64,000 bases of DNA from Fasciola hepatica (GCA_948099385.1 CANUEZ040000168.1:1365501-1429500), one strand, 5' to 3'; shown: positions 36,271 to 48,614, counted from the stretch's first letter. Notes: a model not told the origin generated them from the letters alone. Made by a program: numbers and translations.

Positions 36271-38939
36271 TACGAAACTGAAAGATGTTGTTTTTTTGCA
36301 GCAAACGTTTTTCATGGAAGTGCAAACCCACGAGCTTACTCAAGTCATGTAATACCATACTCTATTTTTGAGTATACTAGCGAGTTCAAAAGAGCTTGAC
36401 AGATAGGATCTTACACCATTTCGTATAAAATTAATGCTTCAAGTACGTTCACTGTAATTGCAAACATCAGCTGTATACATCTGAGGTTTTGCCTGGGCGA
36501 TTGTGAAGAGCAAAATAAATTTCAACGTATCGGGATGTCGTCGGGTAAAAATCCTCCCTCTCGATAAGTAGGTAAACCGATTTAATTCTCTCAGTTGCGC
36601 TTAGCATGGCTGTGATCGAGAATGGCTAATATTAGATTTCCTACTGATATGTATAGAACTAAACAGAACATCACGATTGATAATCAACCCCGTTGCATTC
36701 AATAGTGGGTACAAGCTCGTGAACTCGTGTGCACGCACGCAGATACACCTACTCAGTATTTATTCAGGGCTTGTTCGGTCCGTGGACTTTGTGATCGAAG
36801 GACCTTTGGGGGACAGATGAACTGAACTCCGATAGCGAAAGAAACAGGTAAGTCCAGTGGTAATCGTCAGACTAATCGCACAAATTGTGGTCGAGAGAAA
36901 TAAAAGTTTCCCTCGAAAACCCACTCGTGGACAAGTCTCAGTTGACCTGTGGGAGAGGGCCTTTCTCTGGAGCCACGTTTGTCTTGGAACCGATTGTCGT
37001 AAACACATCCGATTAACCTAATTGGAAGGATTAGCATCAGATGCGCGAACACTTTGGAGCTTACTTTTGCATCGGCTAGAAAACTGCCTGATTCAATGAA
37101 CGTCGATCTGCCGTCATTTTGTTGAGACAGAAAATCAGCAGCGCTAAGGTCAGAGAGGCGTTGGATCCGCCAGAAGGGGTAAGCAACTGTACCATTTCAA
37201 GGCTGATTTGAAGAACTATCAAACACATTTGCGATAAGTTGTATTTGAGAACCGAGAGCAATGATTGGCTTTCGCATCGGTAAAGTGCATTTCATTGGTC
37301 AACCAGTCACAAGCCTCTCCTGCCGACAGTTGTCCGTTGTGACGGCTTGTCTTACCGCGCTCTTCCCTCACAAAGGTGGTACAGACCTCAATCGCCGTGG
37401 TACTGGTCTCCGAATAACATCAACATGCAGTTCATTGACATGACACAGAGAGGAAGATATAGTTAAATAATGTCAACTCAGGAAATAGCTTGGCACTCCG
37501 CCGTGTTGGATAATAGCTGATTAGATATTCTACTTCCCACCCTGAAAAGTAATTTCCCACGAAACGTGTTTATTATATGTATATATGCAAAGAATATGTG
37601 CAATATGCCTGATTTCATGTTGTCCAAATTTAGCTTCTGTCCTCCCTATTTATCTGTATCCTGAGAATCAACAGGAAAGAACACATCCAACTGAAGATAA
37701 CTTATGGAACCTCACGTTGAAATTTAAAGTCCTTGTGCCACTTCACGTGAAGAAGTTTATTTTTACTTCCTGATCAGTACACTATATTAGATTAAATAGA
37801 AGCCTTGTTGATTCCACGCACGGAATTAAAGTGAGACTCTCTTTCTGTGAGTAACCAAACGATTGAGATAGGTGTAAAGCCCCAGATCACACGTAATGAA
37901 CACCGAGGGAGTCTGTGTATACGGTTCTATTAATCAATAATCGATCATTAAAACCGGTGAATAATACAAAACTCCATTCGTGAGGTATCTCGGATATGGT
38001 AGTCTTTCAATGCACCTCCCCAAATAAGGTACGTCAGGGGAAATAAGACAGCACGCAGCTGTTTCCCATGGGTTTGCCTACAATTGCAAAAGGCATCGCC
38101 AGTTACGGTGCGTCAAACAAAGACAGCCGCGGCTGTGTCAAGGAGGGTACAAGACAGTGCTCGTCTGCTTCCAGTAGTGTCAATGGAACTGGTCACCGGC
38201 AGTCGAACGAAATGTGATTAAGGTTAACATGTTACACATGGGAACAGGGCTGACATTACAATGACATGCCGCTCAAACGGGAACCAATCAAACGAAGGAA
38301 CTGAGGTGCACGCAAACGATCCGCGCAGTCAAGTGTATATGAAGTGTCAGTAGTGCTGTGTGTACATGAGTGCATTTTGTGTAGCGAGTGGCTCAAAACA
38401 GGCCCAGTCAGACGGAAAGGGTCGGGGGCACGAGTGAACTGCGGCAGGGAACAGAAAATCCATGACCCGTCCACCAAGTGGTGTGTGAGTGCGTGTGTAG
38501 TGAGCCAACTGCCTATAAGTCCGGGATCAGGACCTAGAATAAACGTTATTTGAACGTCGATTGTCCGGGAGCGAGAACCAATGCCAACGGAGATCAAATA
38601 TCACCCGTGAGGAAGGTGAACATAGAGAGAAAATAGGAAACGAGTTTTACATTTGGAAACAGATTTAACAAGCCTTCTGTATTCATTTTTCTCGATGAAA
38701 ACCGCAGAAAACAGATTACACAGTTAGTCGAAAGTGGTGGAATATTCTGGGGGAAATGTTGATGTCTTTGATCACCTTTTGGGGATAGACAGCTATACGC
38801 TGTCATCTGGCTGGTTCCCAAACTTTAACTATTTTGATCTTATGTGCTTCACCACTCCAAGTTTCCGGGTCTGACTGCTGGCTGTCCCTAATAATGCAGT
38901 GGGTCTTTAGGGCTATGAAGTATACACCTTCCATCATAC
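36271..38939. other. Unassigned non-coding stretch
   Basis: CCTATAAGTCCGG (about 38,511) followed by GAATAAACG (about 38,538) mimics a compact LTR promoter-polyA arrangement. The 113-codon open stretch on the - strand (38,256-38,597) has no motif. Nothing else is recognised. Confidence 0.35.
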
Positions 38940-39550
38940 CCACGAGCAAGCATGTCTTCAAAAAATCCAACAAGATCCCAGTTCACTTGCAACTGACTAC
39001 AATCAAAAATAAGTTTTGCGAGAGAATGGCTACCCCAAAAAGTGTATCCAAAATAATATAGAACTGAAGTTGACAAAAACACCAAGGGCAGTTGTAAACT
39101 GAACGTCCCTAGCAGCTAGACTAAAATGCACTTTCTCCACCTCTCCAGTTATCCGCATACAGGTAACAGACATACTGTCTAATCTGACCTTTTCCATAAT
39201 CATTTACTCGTTCAGGTGCGAATGTGGCGTTTCCTACCTAGGTGGCACGGCTAGGCGTTTGTCTCGGTGCGTTGAGGAACATCACCCAAGATGGTTAAAT
39301 CAGGGGAAAACCCGTGTGATAACTAGTTCGGTTCTAGGTCATTTGGTGGACAGTGATCACAAGATCGACCTTGAGAAAGCGTTCAAAGTCATACACCAAG
39401 TTCCACTTAATCGATCGAAACCAGTCCGACTTCGATCCATGGTCACGGCAGAGGCAATCGCCATTCGTCTACTAAGCCCTGATGTACGTGCTCAAAAGCG
39501 ACTAGTCCGGGCTCTGGAACTGCCACTGCCAAAAACCGGAAACCACTGAC
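38940..39550 (+). mobile_element. Penelope-like element 2, thumb/linker and GIY-YIG fragment
   Basis: The first part is shifted among frames: LQLTTIKNKFCERMATPKSV matches the thumb block L-S-x-I-R-K-T-L-x-x-N-G-Y-P-x-x-F of PLE 1. The region around 39,215-39,260 gives CECGVSYLGGTARRL in another frame. The frame 39,259-39,549 continues RCVEEHHPRWLNQGKTRVIT and ends TAEAIAIRLLSPDVRAQKRL, the GIY-YIG C-terminal half. The YIG is changed to YLG. The RT core is absent, so this is a 5'-truncated dead insertion. Confidence 0.9.
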
Positions 39551-40089
39551 CGCCGACCGAGCCCCCAGAATCCACTATCGATTACCACTCGTTACGGTGG
39601 GAGTGAAACTCTCACCGCAACATACACACGATAGAGACACCCTCCCCAATATTCCCACTTTTCTAACGCCAAGATAATGACCTTTACTCCGGCCAATGGC
39701 TAACGCATTCCAATGTTGCCTCACCCGTATGAATAGTAAGACCACGCATAAGATTCTTTGAAAACAATTGTTCGCTCTCCAGCGTCTTGTTCTTAATGTG
39801 ACCATGATTGCGGGACCATTTAGACAATCGTAAAAGTTTGGGATTGTTTACATCCAACTTAGCTAGTGGAGCTGAAACTGCCAAGAAACATGTAGTTGAT
39901 ACTATTCCTTAATACTTTAGCCCTGAGTTCAGAAAAATGGGGACCAAATGCAAGCGGCAATTTTTTTCTTCATATTTAAGGCACCCAATATCCTTCGTTG
40001 AGTGGGTCAGTACTAGAAGAAGCCAAATCCTGTAAGATGTTAACATTCTGCATGCTCTTCTCAATAATCATCAGTCTGAAATTTATACT
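39551..40089. other. Unassigned spacer
   Basis: The beginning is probably the PLE 2 3' tail. Nothing else is recognised. Confidence 0.4.
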
Positions 40090-40385
40090 AAATGGTGTTG
40101 GCAAGTACGAAGAAGCATCGAATCACCATTCGTAGTTGGGCCTGTCATCCATCGGGGCAGTGATCCATTGACACGGTATTTATTGCTAACCTGTTCGCGG
40201 TTTACTTGCGTGCATTCACATCAGTCCTCTGAAATTGCGAGAATTTAGTGGATCTTGTTCTGTTGTAACGACCACTACAAAATCGTTGTTTGTGGTTGTT
40301 CAATGACTCCTACCTCTTTGCATCAACCTGACGCGAATATCTAAACAATCAGCAGGATTGAAAATTAGGGAGAAAATCCATAAAT
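40090..40385 (+). repeat. Dispersed repeat R2, + copy
   Basis: It matches the reverse complement of 42,870-43,210. Near-identical blocks include TATTTATTGCTAACCTGTTC, GCGGTTTACTTGCGTG, GAGAATTTAGTGGATCTTGT and AAATCGTTGTTTGTGGTTGT. Similarity fades in the GGATTGAAAATTAGGGAGAA segment near 40,355-40,375. Translation gives no convincing domain. Confidence 0.88.
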
Positions 40386-42069
40386 AATAGTACTATTACA
40401 ATTGCTAAGTTGCGCTAATGCAAGTTTCATTTTCATGTCACGTAATCTTATCTTCCTGCTAATGATCACTGGCTGAATGAATCTCGTTGTTTTACAACCA
40501 ATGAGGAAATCCGATACTCTTTGAGCAGTCAAGTGCACTGGTCCCGATTTTAATATTTTTATTTCATTTCACTGAGTGGCCACTTAATGGCATTTATCTT
40601 GTTATGGTGGATATAGACTTTGATAACAGTTCTAATATTAATTTGCCAAATCAGCATCATTAGTCCGTCTAAGGGGTTAAATCTAGGTATAGTGCTTAGT
40701 CTCATGATTGAAATAACTTCACTGAAAAGGCTTTACCACGCAAGCAAACGGGAATGATGGATAGAAATCACTTTGGATTGTTCTGGTTGATACACAGTAA
40801 CTACAATTTCTGTGAACGAGCATTGGCAAGTATGGTGTAACTTTGGCCATAGTTCACGTGACCTCATAACTGAGTTGTCTTCCCCCTTCGTTATGGTAAA
40901 GCATATCACATGATTTTGGCGAATCGTGGAAAAGCCCTCTTTACTGTTCCTCCATCATTTTCCACGGTCTCCTAGTGAAAGACTTTATCATTTTGCAAAG
41001 GCCCATTGAAGTTATATCATGATCCGCTGGTATCTCTCGCCCTAAACTAATCAGTTTCTCAACAAAGAAGCAATTTGCTTCCCTTGACGAAATGGAAATA
41101 GGGGTAATCTTTTTTGTATTAAAAGTAAGCAGAGGCTGTGGATCGCTTAATCACCTAGACTTCCTAATGACCACGTCATGTTATTTTTCTAATTCCATCA
41201 TGTCGTCAACAGTACTTAATGTAGAAATACATGAAATACTTCTGGTAATAAGAACACTGATCGGGAGTTAAAATACATTGCTGATCAAGCTACTGTCCAC
41301 ACCTAATCACTTAAATATATACGTGGTAAAGATTAGTATTCCTGCCTATTCACCACTAGATCGGTCAGAGACAAAAATGCTTCAGCAGTGAAACGACTGG
41401 GAAGCACGATCGCAGATTAAGTGTGATACAGTTGGTCCTCTGTGTGCTATTACTTTTGATCATCTTTGGTATGGCAATCCTAACTGAAATAACTAGCTAG
41501 TTCATCCGTACCTGGTTCATTCACTTACAGCTATGCTCGGGTGGACAACACAAGTTCCAACTATATTTTTCATAAACCCCTCAGTCGGCCTTTCGACATA
41601 CGGTCGAATTACTTTGTAGTTGCCGTGACATGCACCAGTTTATCTGCCCGTAGTCGCAACCGGCATAATTAATGGAAGATGTTACAGGATACCGCCATCC
41701 TCAGCTAGATATGATCTAATCATAGGATCAGTGTAAATGGACTTCACTGTTATTTCAGTGTTTCCAGCTGGAACTATCAGTTTCTCAGGACAATCTGTAG
41801 CTGTACTTCAGAAATTGATCGATTTCCCAAAGACCACCATTTCTGGCCTTTCTCAACCTTCAGTCACGGAGTTCATTGGATGGTAATCAAAACCAACTGT
41901 GGTCATATTGATATTTGCTTATGGCACCCCGTGGGCACGATTCTTAGTTACTTTTACTCTGGTGTGATACCATACACTCACTCCGCTACTCCAAGGGGGC
42001 CAGTTGGTCTTTTCTAACTGTCACCCCCAAATCAGTAATGGTAGTTTTTCCAGGGTCCCTTGTAATAAT
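40386..42069. other. Unassigned DNA between inverted R2 copies
   Basis: I see no gene. If the two R2 copies belong to two elements in opposite orientation, this stretch would hold parts of both, but no pol motif is visible. Confidence 0.4.
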
Positions 42070-42360
42070 CATAATGAACTGAACTGACAGGACGTATTGA
42101 AACTGCCCTCACCCATAACCACAAGAAAGAAAGTAGAAAGAAGACCAAGGCTGAGAAATAGCACGTTAGTTGCATGGCAGAACGGGTTTGTATAAATATG
42201 TTAAATCAGAGAATGCAATTGGTAGACTCGAAGACGACCAATCACGGGGAGCTTTTTCGGACTTTTCCGCGGCAGTCCTGATTGGCTGAGGCTCATTTGC
42301 GTGCTTGGCTACGAAGCTGTACCTAGCCGTATCACGTGTGACAGCCGTTGGATCACCACA
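42070..42360 (-). repeat. Dispersed repeat R1, copy 2
   Basis: Reverse complement to the copies at 32,030 and 61,235. On the - strand it starts near CACGTGATACGGCTAGGTAC, includes GCCTCAGCCAATCAGGACTG and CAGCCTTGGTCTTCTTTCTA, and ends near ATTATTACAAGGGACCCTGG. The + strand shows TATAAATA at about 42,191. This is the longest and best-aligned partner of the 61 kb copy. Confidence 0.88.
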
Positions 42361-42869
42361 CCCCTAAAGTATTAGCGAGTCTTACACTCCAACACACTTT
42401 TCTCGTATTCACCACCCATCCAACAATTTCGCCGATTTTAGCAATGCACTCAAAATATACTATTTTAAGTCACTGCACCCATTCACGTTTGAGAGCCACA
42501 TTGTTCTGGTCATACACACTCGGGCTTTCCGGTGCACTGAATGTCGTCCAATAACTCGTCTCATCGGTAGCTTTCAGAACCGATGAATCACATACAGACC
42601 CATTATTTATTTTCTCAGCCTTTGGTCACTTAGTTCACTAAGCTTTAGGCATAACGAACTGCATTATCGCGTTTGGTCCAAGTAACTTTTTCACGTTACT
42701 GGTCCGGCCCGAGTTTCTCGAGCCCCGGTAATACAGTAAACTCAGAGCAGACACATTGGTCCTAAAACGCAGTGGCCCGAATCACACGTGATCTCCATCA
42801 CAACTGAGCTGAGAATGGCTGCTATGGCCGTTTTTAGTTTGATTTCCTAGGTCATAACATGTGATCGAG
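42361..42869. other. Unassigned DNA between R1 and R2
   Basis: Nothing recognised apart from a short open stretch on +. At the 32 kb locus only about 85 bases separate R2 and R1, so part of this may be an insertion. Confidence 0.4.
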
Positions 42870-43210
42870 TTTTCTGCCTACATTTCAATCCTCAAGATAG
42901 TTTTGCTAATCAAATTAGGTTACTACTGAGAAGTAAGAATCAGTGAACAACCACAAACAACGATTTTGGTAGTGTTCATTACAACAGAATAAGATCCACT
43001 AAATTCTCGCAAGTTCAGGGGGCTCTTATGAATACACACAAGTAAACCGCGAACAGGTCAGCAATAAATATTGTGCCAACGGATGATGTACTGCCAAACG
43101 AATACCACTTTTACTCGGGTGTTCCACGCAGGGCGCTTGAAATTTGGCCAGAATGACAAGTTTACTCACGGCGCGTATGCCCGTAGTGGTTGATATCACT
43201 ACGTGGCAAA
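42870..43210 (-). repeat. Dispersed repeat R2, - copy
   Basis: Inverted partner of 40,090-40,385. It covers the 66-codon open stretch at 43,026-43,226, whose C-terminal YLLLTCSRFTCVYS equals YLLLTCSRFTCVHS in the + copy; this reflects DNA identity, not a proven protein. Confidence 0.88.
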
Positions 43211-43589
43211 ATGAACCATTTTTCAAGCTTTAATTTAAAAGTCTCAATATCGATCATCATCTCAAGCGGACAATCCAATTTACACTTTTAGTCGGATGTC
43301 AGAATCTCGCTACTTTTATCGTTGCCAGTAGCATGTATACAAATTCGACCCTGGAGAACGGCACAAGATGACAAACAAGTGATTCGTCATCATGCCATTA
43401 AATCACATTTTATGTGAACTAAGTTAAGTGAACAGAGACAGAAAATAAGATAAAGCGATGAGTCAAAATTAGGTGGAAGAGAGGAGATCAAATATTACAC
43501 GCGTGACCTTGATTCTTCCCTGGACCGTGACCGGGTTTCTTCGGTGTCATTAGTCTGACCAACAGATCCGTGATTTGTTTGGGGGTAGG
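43211..43589. other. Unassigned spacer
   Basis: Contains a G-rich tract (GGGGGTAGGGGGTGGG, about 43,580-43,596) next to the end of PLE 3. No gene. Confidence 0.4.
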
Positions 43590-43599
43590 GGGTGGGTCA

Positions 43600-43925
43600 A
43601 GGAAGCTTTAAAGCTTGCACGAACGGCTTTTGGGCGCATAATGGCGGGTTGCACGGATGAATACATACCGCTTCCGCTGTGGCTAGAATACTGCCCTTCA
43701 CCAGTCTTGACTGCACACTTCTAACTTTGTAAGTTGGCAGGAACGCTTCGGTCACATTCACTGAGTGGTTAGGCTGAACAAGATGTAAAAACAGCGCTCG
43801 TAATTACTTTGATTGTTCCAGTGTTTAACCAAGCTGGATGGTGTTCACGGATGCGTTCAGGTAGGCGTCTGGTCGTAAGGCCAATGCTCATAGTCCCACA
43901 GGAAAAAGTAAACGAATAAAAACAA
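43600..43925 (-). pseudogene. PLE 3 GIY-YIG domain remnant
   Basis: One frame reads FTFSCGTMSIGLTTRRLPER then IREHHPAWLNTGTIKVITSA. After frameshifts come segments like LATAEAVCIHPCNPPLCAQK and a last QALKLP. These match in order the GIY-YIG domain of PLE 1 (CGATYIGRTARQL, IKEHHPRWL, LATAEAIIIRL, LCAQRKLVQALQLP). The GIY Tyr is altered and the domain is split across frames. Confidence 0.82.
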
Positions 43926-44304
43926 AACGAGGCCATAGAATCTGACACCTTACCCTTTAGTCACTGATACACACACGGCTTCGATGTTAATGCAGTATGG
44001 AGCTATGCTTCATAAAATGTTTTATCAACAACTCAAGATAATCTGCAGGTAAAGTGTTCCCCGGAATATCACCTCCGAACGGCAAGCGGATACATACTGA
44101 CTCTTTTGGGACAACTGTGGTCTTCGCTCTTTCTTCCATTTGCAAACTTGTCTTCTCAGTGAAACGATCCGGATGTCCATTTTGCAGGACTACATTGCGG
44201 ACAAAACGAACTTTGTTGTCCAGTGTGTTCTCAGTTTAGATTTTGAAAGCTCTACTAAACAGGCAACGAATTCAGTTGCGCTTAAATTTGAGTGGCACAA
44301 AACT

Positions 44305-45471
44305 TTAGAAGTGAATGTACTGCCCATTCCATATTGCTTTCCTGTATGCTGATCGTTGAGCTGAGCCATTTACTCGCCGACTTGGGCACATATCTAGAAG
44401 GGCTACTTCATTGTTTGCCTCTTCTTCCATCGTAAATTGGATATTAAGATGGGCTGTGTTGAACGAGTTGAACACAAAGTTTATGTCCATGGTGTCATCT
44501 GTAAAGCACATTATACCATCCACATAACACTTATAAAGCACACATTGTCTGACGAGCGACTGCAGTTCGTTATTCTCAATTTTCTGCATGAAAACATCGG
44601 CAAATAGTGGTCCCAAGGATGACCCCATTGGTACTCCGTCTTTTTGACGATAAATTTCGCCGCTGAATTTGAAATGCTCTTCACACGTGCATACAAAGAG
44701 GAATTGTTTCAGTTTGTCCACAGGAAGGCCTACCTCAGTGTTGTTTTCTTGAATATAGTCACATAAATAGCTAGTAGTTCCAGTGATCGGTGCGCTAGTG
44801 AACAACGAGGTGCCATCAAATGTAAACATTTGTTTCTCTCTCACGTTTATATTTCGGACACTGTCCACAAAATCGAAAGTGTCTCGTAAACTATGTTTTG
44901 CGATTGCAGCTCTCACTGGCTCAAATGAGCCAGTTAGCCACCTGGCTACTGTGTGATAGGGTGAGTTACACATGTCTAAAATGGATCTTAAAGGTACACC
45001 CTCCTTGTGGACTTTTGGTAAGCCGTACAGCCTGGGAATTATCGTCCCGGTTGGTCGTATCCGTTTGAATGTGATTGAATCTATGGTCTCTTTCTGCTTC
45101 TGTGATCGTAATCTCATGGAGTTAGAATTTCCTATCTGGATCGTTTTATCCTCATAATTGGAGGCTTTGATGAATTTGGACGTGCCACTCAATATTCCTT
45201 TCATCTTTTCTATATAGGTCAATTTATCAAGGATCACGACTCCTGCGCCTTTATCGGGTCTTGATCGAATAATATTTCCATTTGTCAGTAGATCGTTTAG
45301 ACACCTTAAATGCTCCATGGTCGGTATGTTCTTTGTCGATTGCTTACTGTCCCGGTATTGGTAGCACCCGTTATTGAGAGTGGACTTCAGCTTCTCCATC
45401 TCTTGTGATGACGACGGGTCTAAGTCTGTGAGTTGAGCAAAAAGATTCTCAAATACACCTTCCATATCCAT
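44305..45471 (-). pseudogene. PLE 3 reverse transcriptase frame with YVDG box
   Basis: A 388-codon frame. Boxes in order are SRPDKGAGVVILDK (near residues 70-83), PRLYGLPKVHKEGVPLRSIL (about 144-163), MFTFDGTSLFTSAPI, IYRQKDGVPMGSSLGPLFAD and CYVDGIMCF. The active-site Y-x-D-D has become YVDG (44,515-44,526), removing a metal-binding Asp. The first catalytic region is also altered (FTFDGTSLFTS; PLE 1 has FSLDVVSLFTN). The frame ends at a stop just after WNGQYIHF, where PLE 1 continues into the thumb. Long and open, yet the catalytic change shows it is dead. Confidence 0.93.
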
Positions 45472-45611
45472 TCGTTTCCCTTCATTTCTAGGTCAGCAAA
45501 ACTCAGGTCCTAGTGATAACACATCGAGCAACGTTTTATCCAAACTTATCGATCCTCTCGGAAGAGAATGCCTCGCTGGTGAACACTGTACAGATGGACG
45601 CCACATGAAGC

Positions 45612-46739
45612 TCATTTATTCCCTTTCTTTTTCACTGTATTTTGTCTAGTAGTCTGTATTGCAACATTGATTTATGCACTTTTAGTTACCAAGTTGTGTA
45701 TGGATTTATTGTAGTTATTGTTGAATATACGGTAACGTGCGATCGATCGACTGATCTCTGATTTATGAATTGCACATACGTGAGTAGATCAATGCGCCCT
45801 TGCGCTCACACATACACATATACACACTGCAAGCCTACGTTGTAACCTTTTCGACAGGTCTTTTACTTGCGTATTGTCTAGCCTGGAATAAATCAATCTT
45901 CGACGAGTATATCAACTGTCCTTCGATATTGGTAGCAAGGAGTGTTTATTCACTCCTCGCGTACTGAATCGGGTGTTTGTTGATGACCTAACCCACGGAT
46001 TGTCCGATTTTGTGAAACGAAGTTCTTCTACCCAATATCGTGTTATGTGAAATAACTGCACAGTTATCTAGTTGGCCTGCTTACCGAAACTGTTCGTTGA
46101 TGAACGAGTTATACGACCAGCTGGTGACTACTGATATGACGGTTACTAAAAAAGATAATAGAACTAGAAACAGATTAAGGGTTCTCTCGATCGCTGATCA
46201 GTAGAAAATACTCCCCTGGTGTGACTGCACTTCACTTCTTTCCCAGAAGCATAGAGAAGCGATCAGCCACAACACGGTCACATGACTGAATAACCAGAAG
46301 TAACCTGATCTGAAAATGTGCGAGGTTGCCAAATTGTAGACCGAACGACTGATTAAAGAACATAGTCGGATTTTTTTTCGAGGACCAACCGAACTATGGA
46401 ATATCCAATCATAGCAAAACCTCCACCAAATTTATTACTTCGCTCAGTTTATATCACCACGTAATGGTGCATATTTACGTTGCGTGTGAGACTTCTAGGA
46501 TTATTCGTCATGCTCTCCAGATAACCAAGATTATGTGAGGCTGTGAAGTTTCAGAAATCGACACGAAATCAACTGAATAAACGAAAAATTTCGAATGACA
46601 TTGCGACCTCATCTACTTTGAAGGCAGTTTTCATGAAGAATGCAGTTCAGCCCGACAGATTTACTGTTGAGGACCTAATTATTTTGTTCCAGTTTCGTAT
46701 GAACCTTGGCCATTGCAAGAACAAGTCGGAAATTCCGCT
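45612..46739. other. Unassigned non-coding stretch
   Basis: Nothing recognised. It may include the 5' untranslated part of PLE 3. The 72-codon open stretch at 46,543 has no motif. Confidence 0.4.
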
Positions 46740-46749
46740 CAAAAGAAAC

Positions 46750-46830
46750 CGTAGGTGGTAGTCCATGATAGAAAGACCGCGGAGGGTCGCCGGTTCGATT
46801 CTGGTTCTCGGCGTCCGACTTTTCGATGTG
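46750..46830 (+). repeat. tRNA-derived SINE-like segment (B box)
   Basis: GGTTCGATTC at 46,792-46,801 fits the polymerase III B box exactly and is flanked by CGCC...GGTTCTCGGCG, like a degraded T arm. The A box upstream (GGTGGTAGTCCATGATAG, about 46,755-46,772) is a poor match. I infer an old tRNA-derived SINE. Confidence 0.35.
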
Positions 46831-47606
46831 AAAGTGCAAGTGGATATTCCTATACATACTAAAACAAGTGGCAAAAGTTTGGATAGATTTCATCATTCCT
46901 TTTTATTTTTGTTCTAAATATCCCACACAATTTTTCACTCCTCTTAAAAAATAGTATCTCATACTGACAAACATCAAATAATAAAGTTCGCGGAATGTAC
47001 CCAGTTCTTTCGCAAACCTGAAGGGTGCGACATAGAAGGAGCTTGACTGAAATTAGTTTAAAAGTAGTGAATGTAGGCGAATCCTAACATCTTTCACGTG
47101 CAATCTATGAAATGCTACACAGAATCAAAATTCATTGTGCTCAGTTAAATGCGAATCTGTGCATTTACCTCACCCGCAATTCCGTACGCAGTGAGCTCAG
47201 TCAGATGGGCTGTGGGGTCACATGAGTTATTTGAATAATTAGAAAACAAATTAAATTCTATAACCGAAGTCATTTTAAGAGGTGTCTCGAACTTTCCAAA
47301 CAGCTCATCATATGTCATTCATAGTTGGGTCTGTATGGAGGTTAGAAACAGATTTTGGTAAACCATAGAAAACATGAACCAAATTTAAACAAGAAACAAA
47401 TTACTCGGGTGATCACAACGGAAGTAAACAGCTCATAAACATGTGCAGGACATAAAAGGCAGAAACACACTTTAAAGATTAAAAAAAGAATTTGTTCAAT
47501 GAAGATATATTGAGGAAATAGGAGAGGGAAATCATGAAAGATCCGTGGATTGGGCCTGCATAAAGTGGACTTGATTTGAGAAATCTGTAGTCATTCTCGT
47601 ATTCCA
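46831..47606. other. Unassigned, 3' flank of the sulfotransferase gene
   Basis: On the - strand this lies immediately downstream of the gene's stop codon, so its first few hundred bases should contain the 3' untranslated region. No other gene is visible. Confidence 0.4.
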
Positions 47607-48086
47607 TCAAACACGTGACACGAATAGAATAGCTCCCACTACTGCTATTAGGCCGATTGAAACAGCACTCACGAACAAGATGGTATTTGCTCGCATTTTC
47701 ATGCTTTTCAACCTGTTTTGCATTTCTTTCCGATCATTCACACGTGGAAATGGGACATTAGGAATTGGTTTGTTCAAGAAACGACACAACGGTCCCCATC
47801 CGTCCTTCACTTCGAAGACTAGAAGTCGTTCGGCTGGTACCACACGTTTGACCTCTTCGATTCGATGTACAAAACCTCGGATCATTTGGTCATCATCAGT
47901 CAGATCCACGTTTCCACCGAGTGCAAGTCGCATAGACTGATCCGTCATGCGACCGAATCCGGGTGCAATGAGTATCATTTCTCTCAAGCGGTCAAACCAT
48001 CGGGTTCCAAAAATGGGTACCTTAGGTCTCACGGTTTCTCGTATACTTTGAATCCATGTGTGTGGATTTCTGACTGTAAGTATTAG
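47607..48086 (-). CDS. Sulfotransferase-like protein, exon 2 (C-terminal half and membrane anchor)
   Basis: Second coding exon (160 codons including the TGA stop) of a Sulfotransfer_4-type protein. The acceptor is TTTTAG at 48,092-48,087, and the exon opens LILTVRNPHTWIQSIRETVR, the strand and helix that follow Y-P-x-A-K in this family. Later blocks are FVHRIEEVKRVVPAERLLVF and VKDGWGPLCRFLNKPIPNVP, both diagnostic. The last 24 residues (ANTILFVSAVSIGLIAVVGA then ILFV) form one membrane segment, so the protein is probably tail-anchored or membrane bound. Family members resemble PAPS-dependent sulfotransferases and are numerous in flukes; the substrate is unknown. Joined to exon 1, the protein is 293 residues from the first Met. 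Confidence 0.92.
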   Translation of the reverse strand, partial: LILTVRNPHTWIQSIRETVRPKVPIFGTRWFDRLREMILIAPGFGRMTDQSMRLALGGNVDLTDDDQMIRGFVHRIEEVKRVVPAERLLVFEVKDGWGPLCRFLNKPIPNVPFPRVNDRKEMQNRLKSMKMRANTILFVSAVSIGLIAVVGAILFVSRV

Positions 48087-48614
48087 CTAAAACCGAGATA
48101 GGAGTGGAGAGAAGCATAGAGGGAGGTTGTCAGTTTGTGACTTGCATTTCAAGTAGCATGACTGGTCTGATAAATAAATTAGTAACAGTAAATGTGGTAG
48201 TTGTATATAAATGGTATTGCTTGCTGCATTCATGATGGCATTTTATTGATCGCGAACGGCAAAATACTGAAGACACCAGAAGAAACAATTGAAAATTTGA
48301 CAGGTACCATACGTAGTGAATTTTCTTTGGCTGACTACATTACATGTCTGCACTGAATATGGTAAGGTTGATTTGCTTTACGCGGTTATGCACTACCATT
48401 TTCAGGTGTCAAAAGTAAATTTTTCCACTGTGATTTTCAACTATTTTACCTCTTATTTTCACACTTTGTCTTTTATTTATTTGTGAGAGGCGTGATTTTA
48501 TTATTATGAAACAGCATCATTTTCATAAATCTTAGTGATATTCTATTATTATAATCAGTAAGTTTGAAAATATTTCAGTGTAATCGCTGCAGGTTTATTC
48601 GAATAATGGCTATT

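Larger units (their letters stand above)
43590..45611 (-). mobile_element. Penelope-like element 3 (different subfamily from PLE 1)
   Basis: Read on the - strand it runs from a pre-RT block (ISLDKTLLDVLSLGPEFC, about 45,530-45,585, followed by a stop), through a 388-codon RT frame, to a frameshifted thumb region (44,000-44,300, with FVRNVVLQNGHPDRFTEK). It ends in a degraded GIY-YIG domain (43,600-43,920). Protein-level wording differs clearly from PLE 1, so these are separate subfamilies. It is inactive, with stops after codon 388 and a changed catalytic box. Confidence 0.93.

Noticed and set aside
38256..38597. 113-codon - strand frame as a gene
   Set aside because: No motif and odd composition (His, Thr, Ser rich), overlapped by another frame on +.
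39660..39745. Similarity between this segment and 59,770-59,840
   Set aside because: About 60 percent agreement over 30 bases with no extension; not above chance for hand alignment.
42940..43230. BEL/Pao or gypsy integrase reading of the R2 repeat
   Set aside because: The peptide YLLLTCSRFTC loosely recalls an integrase block, but catalytic residues and neighbours are missing.
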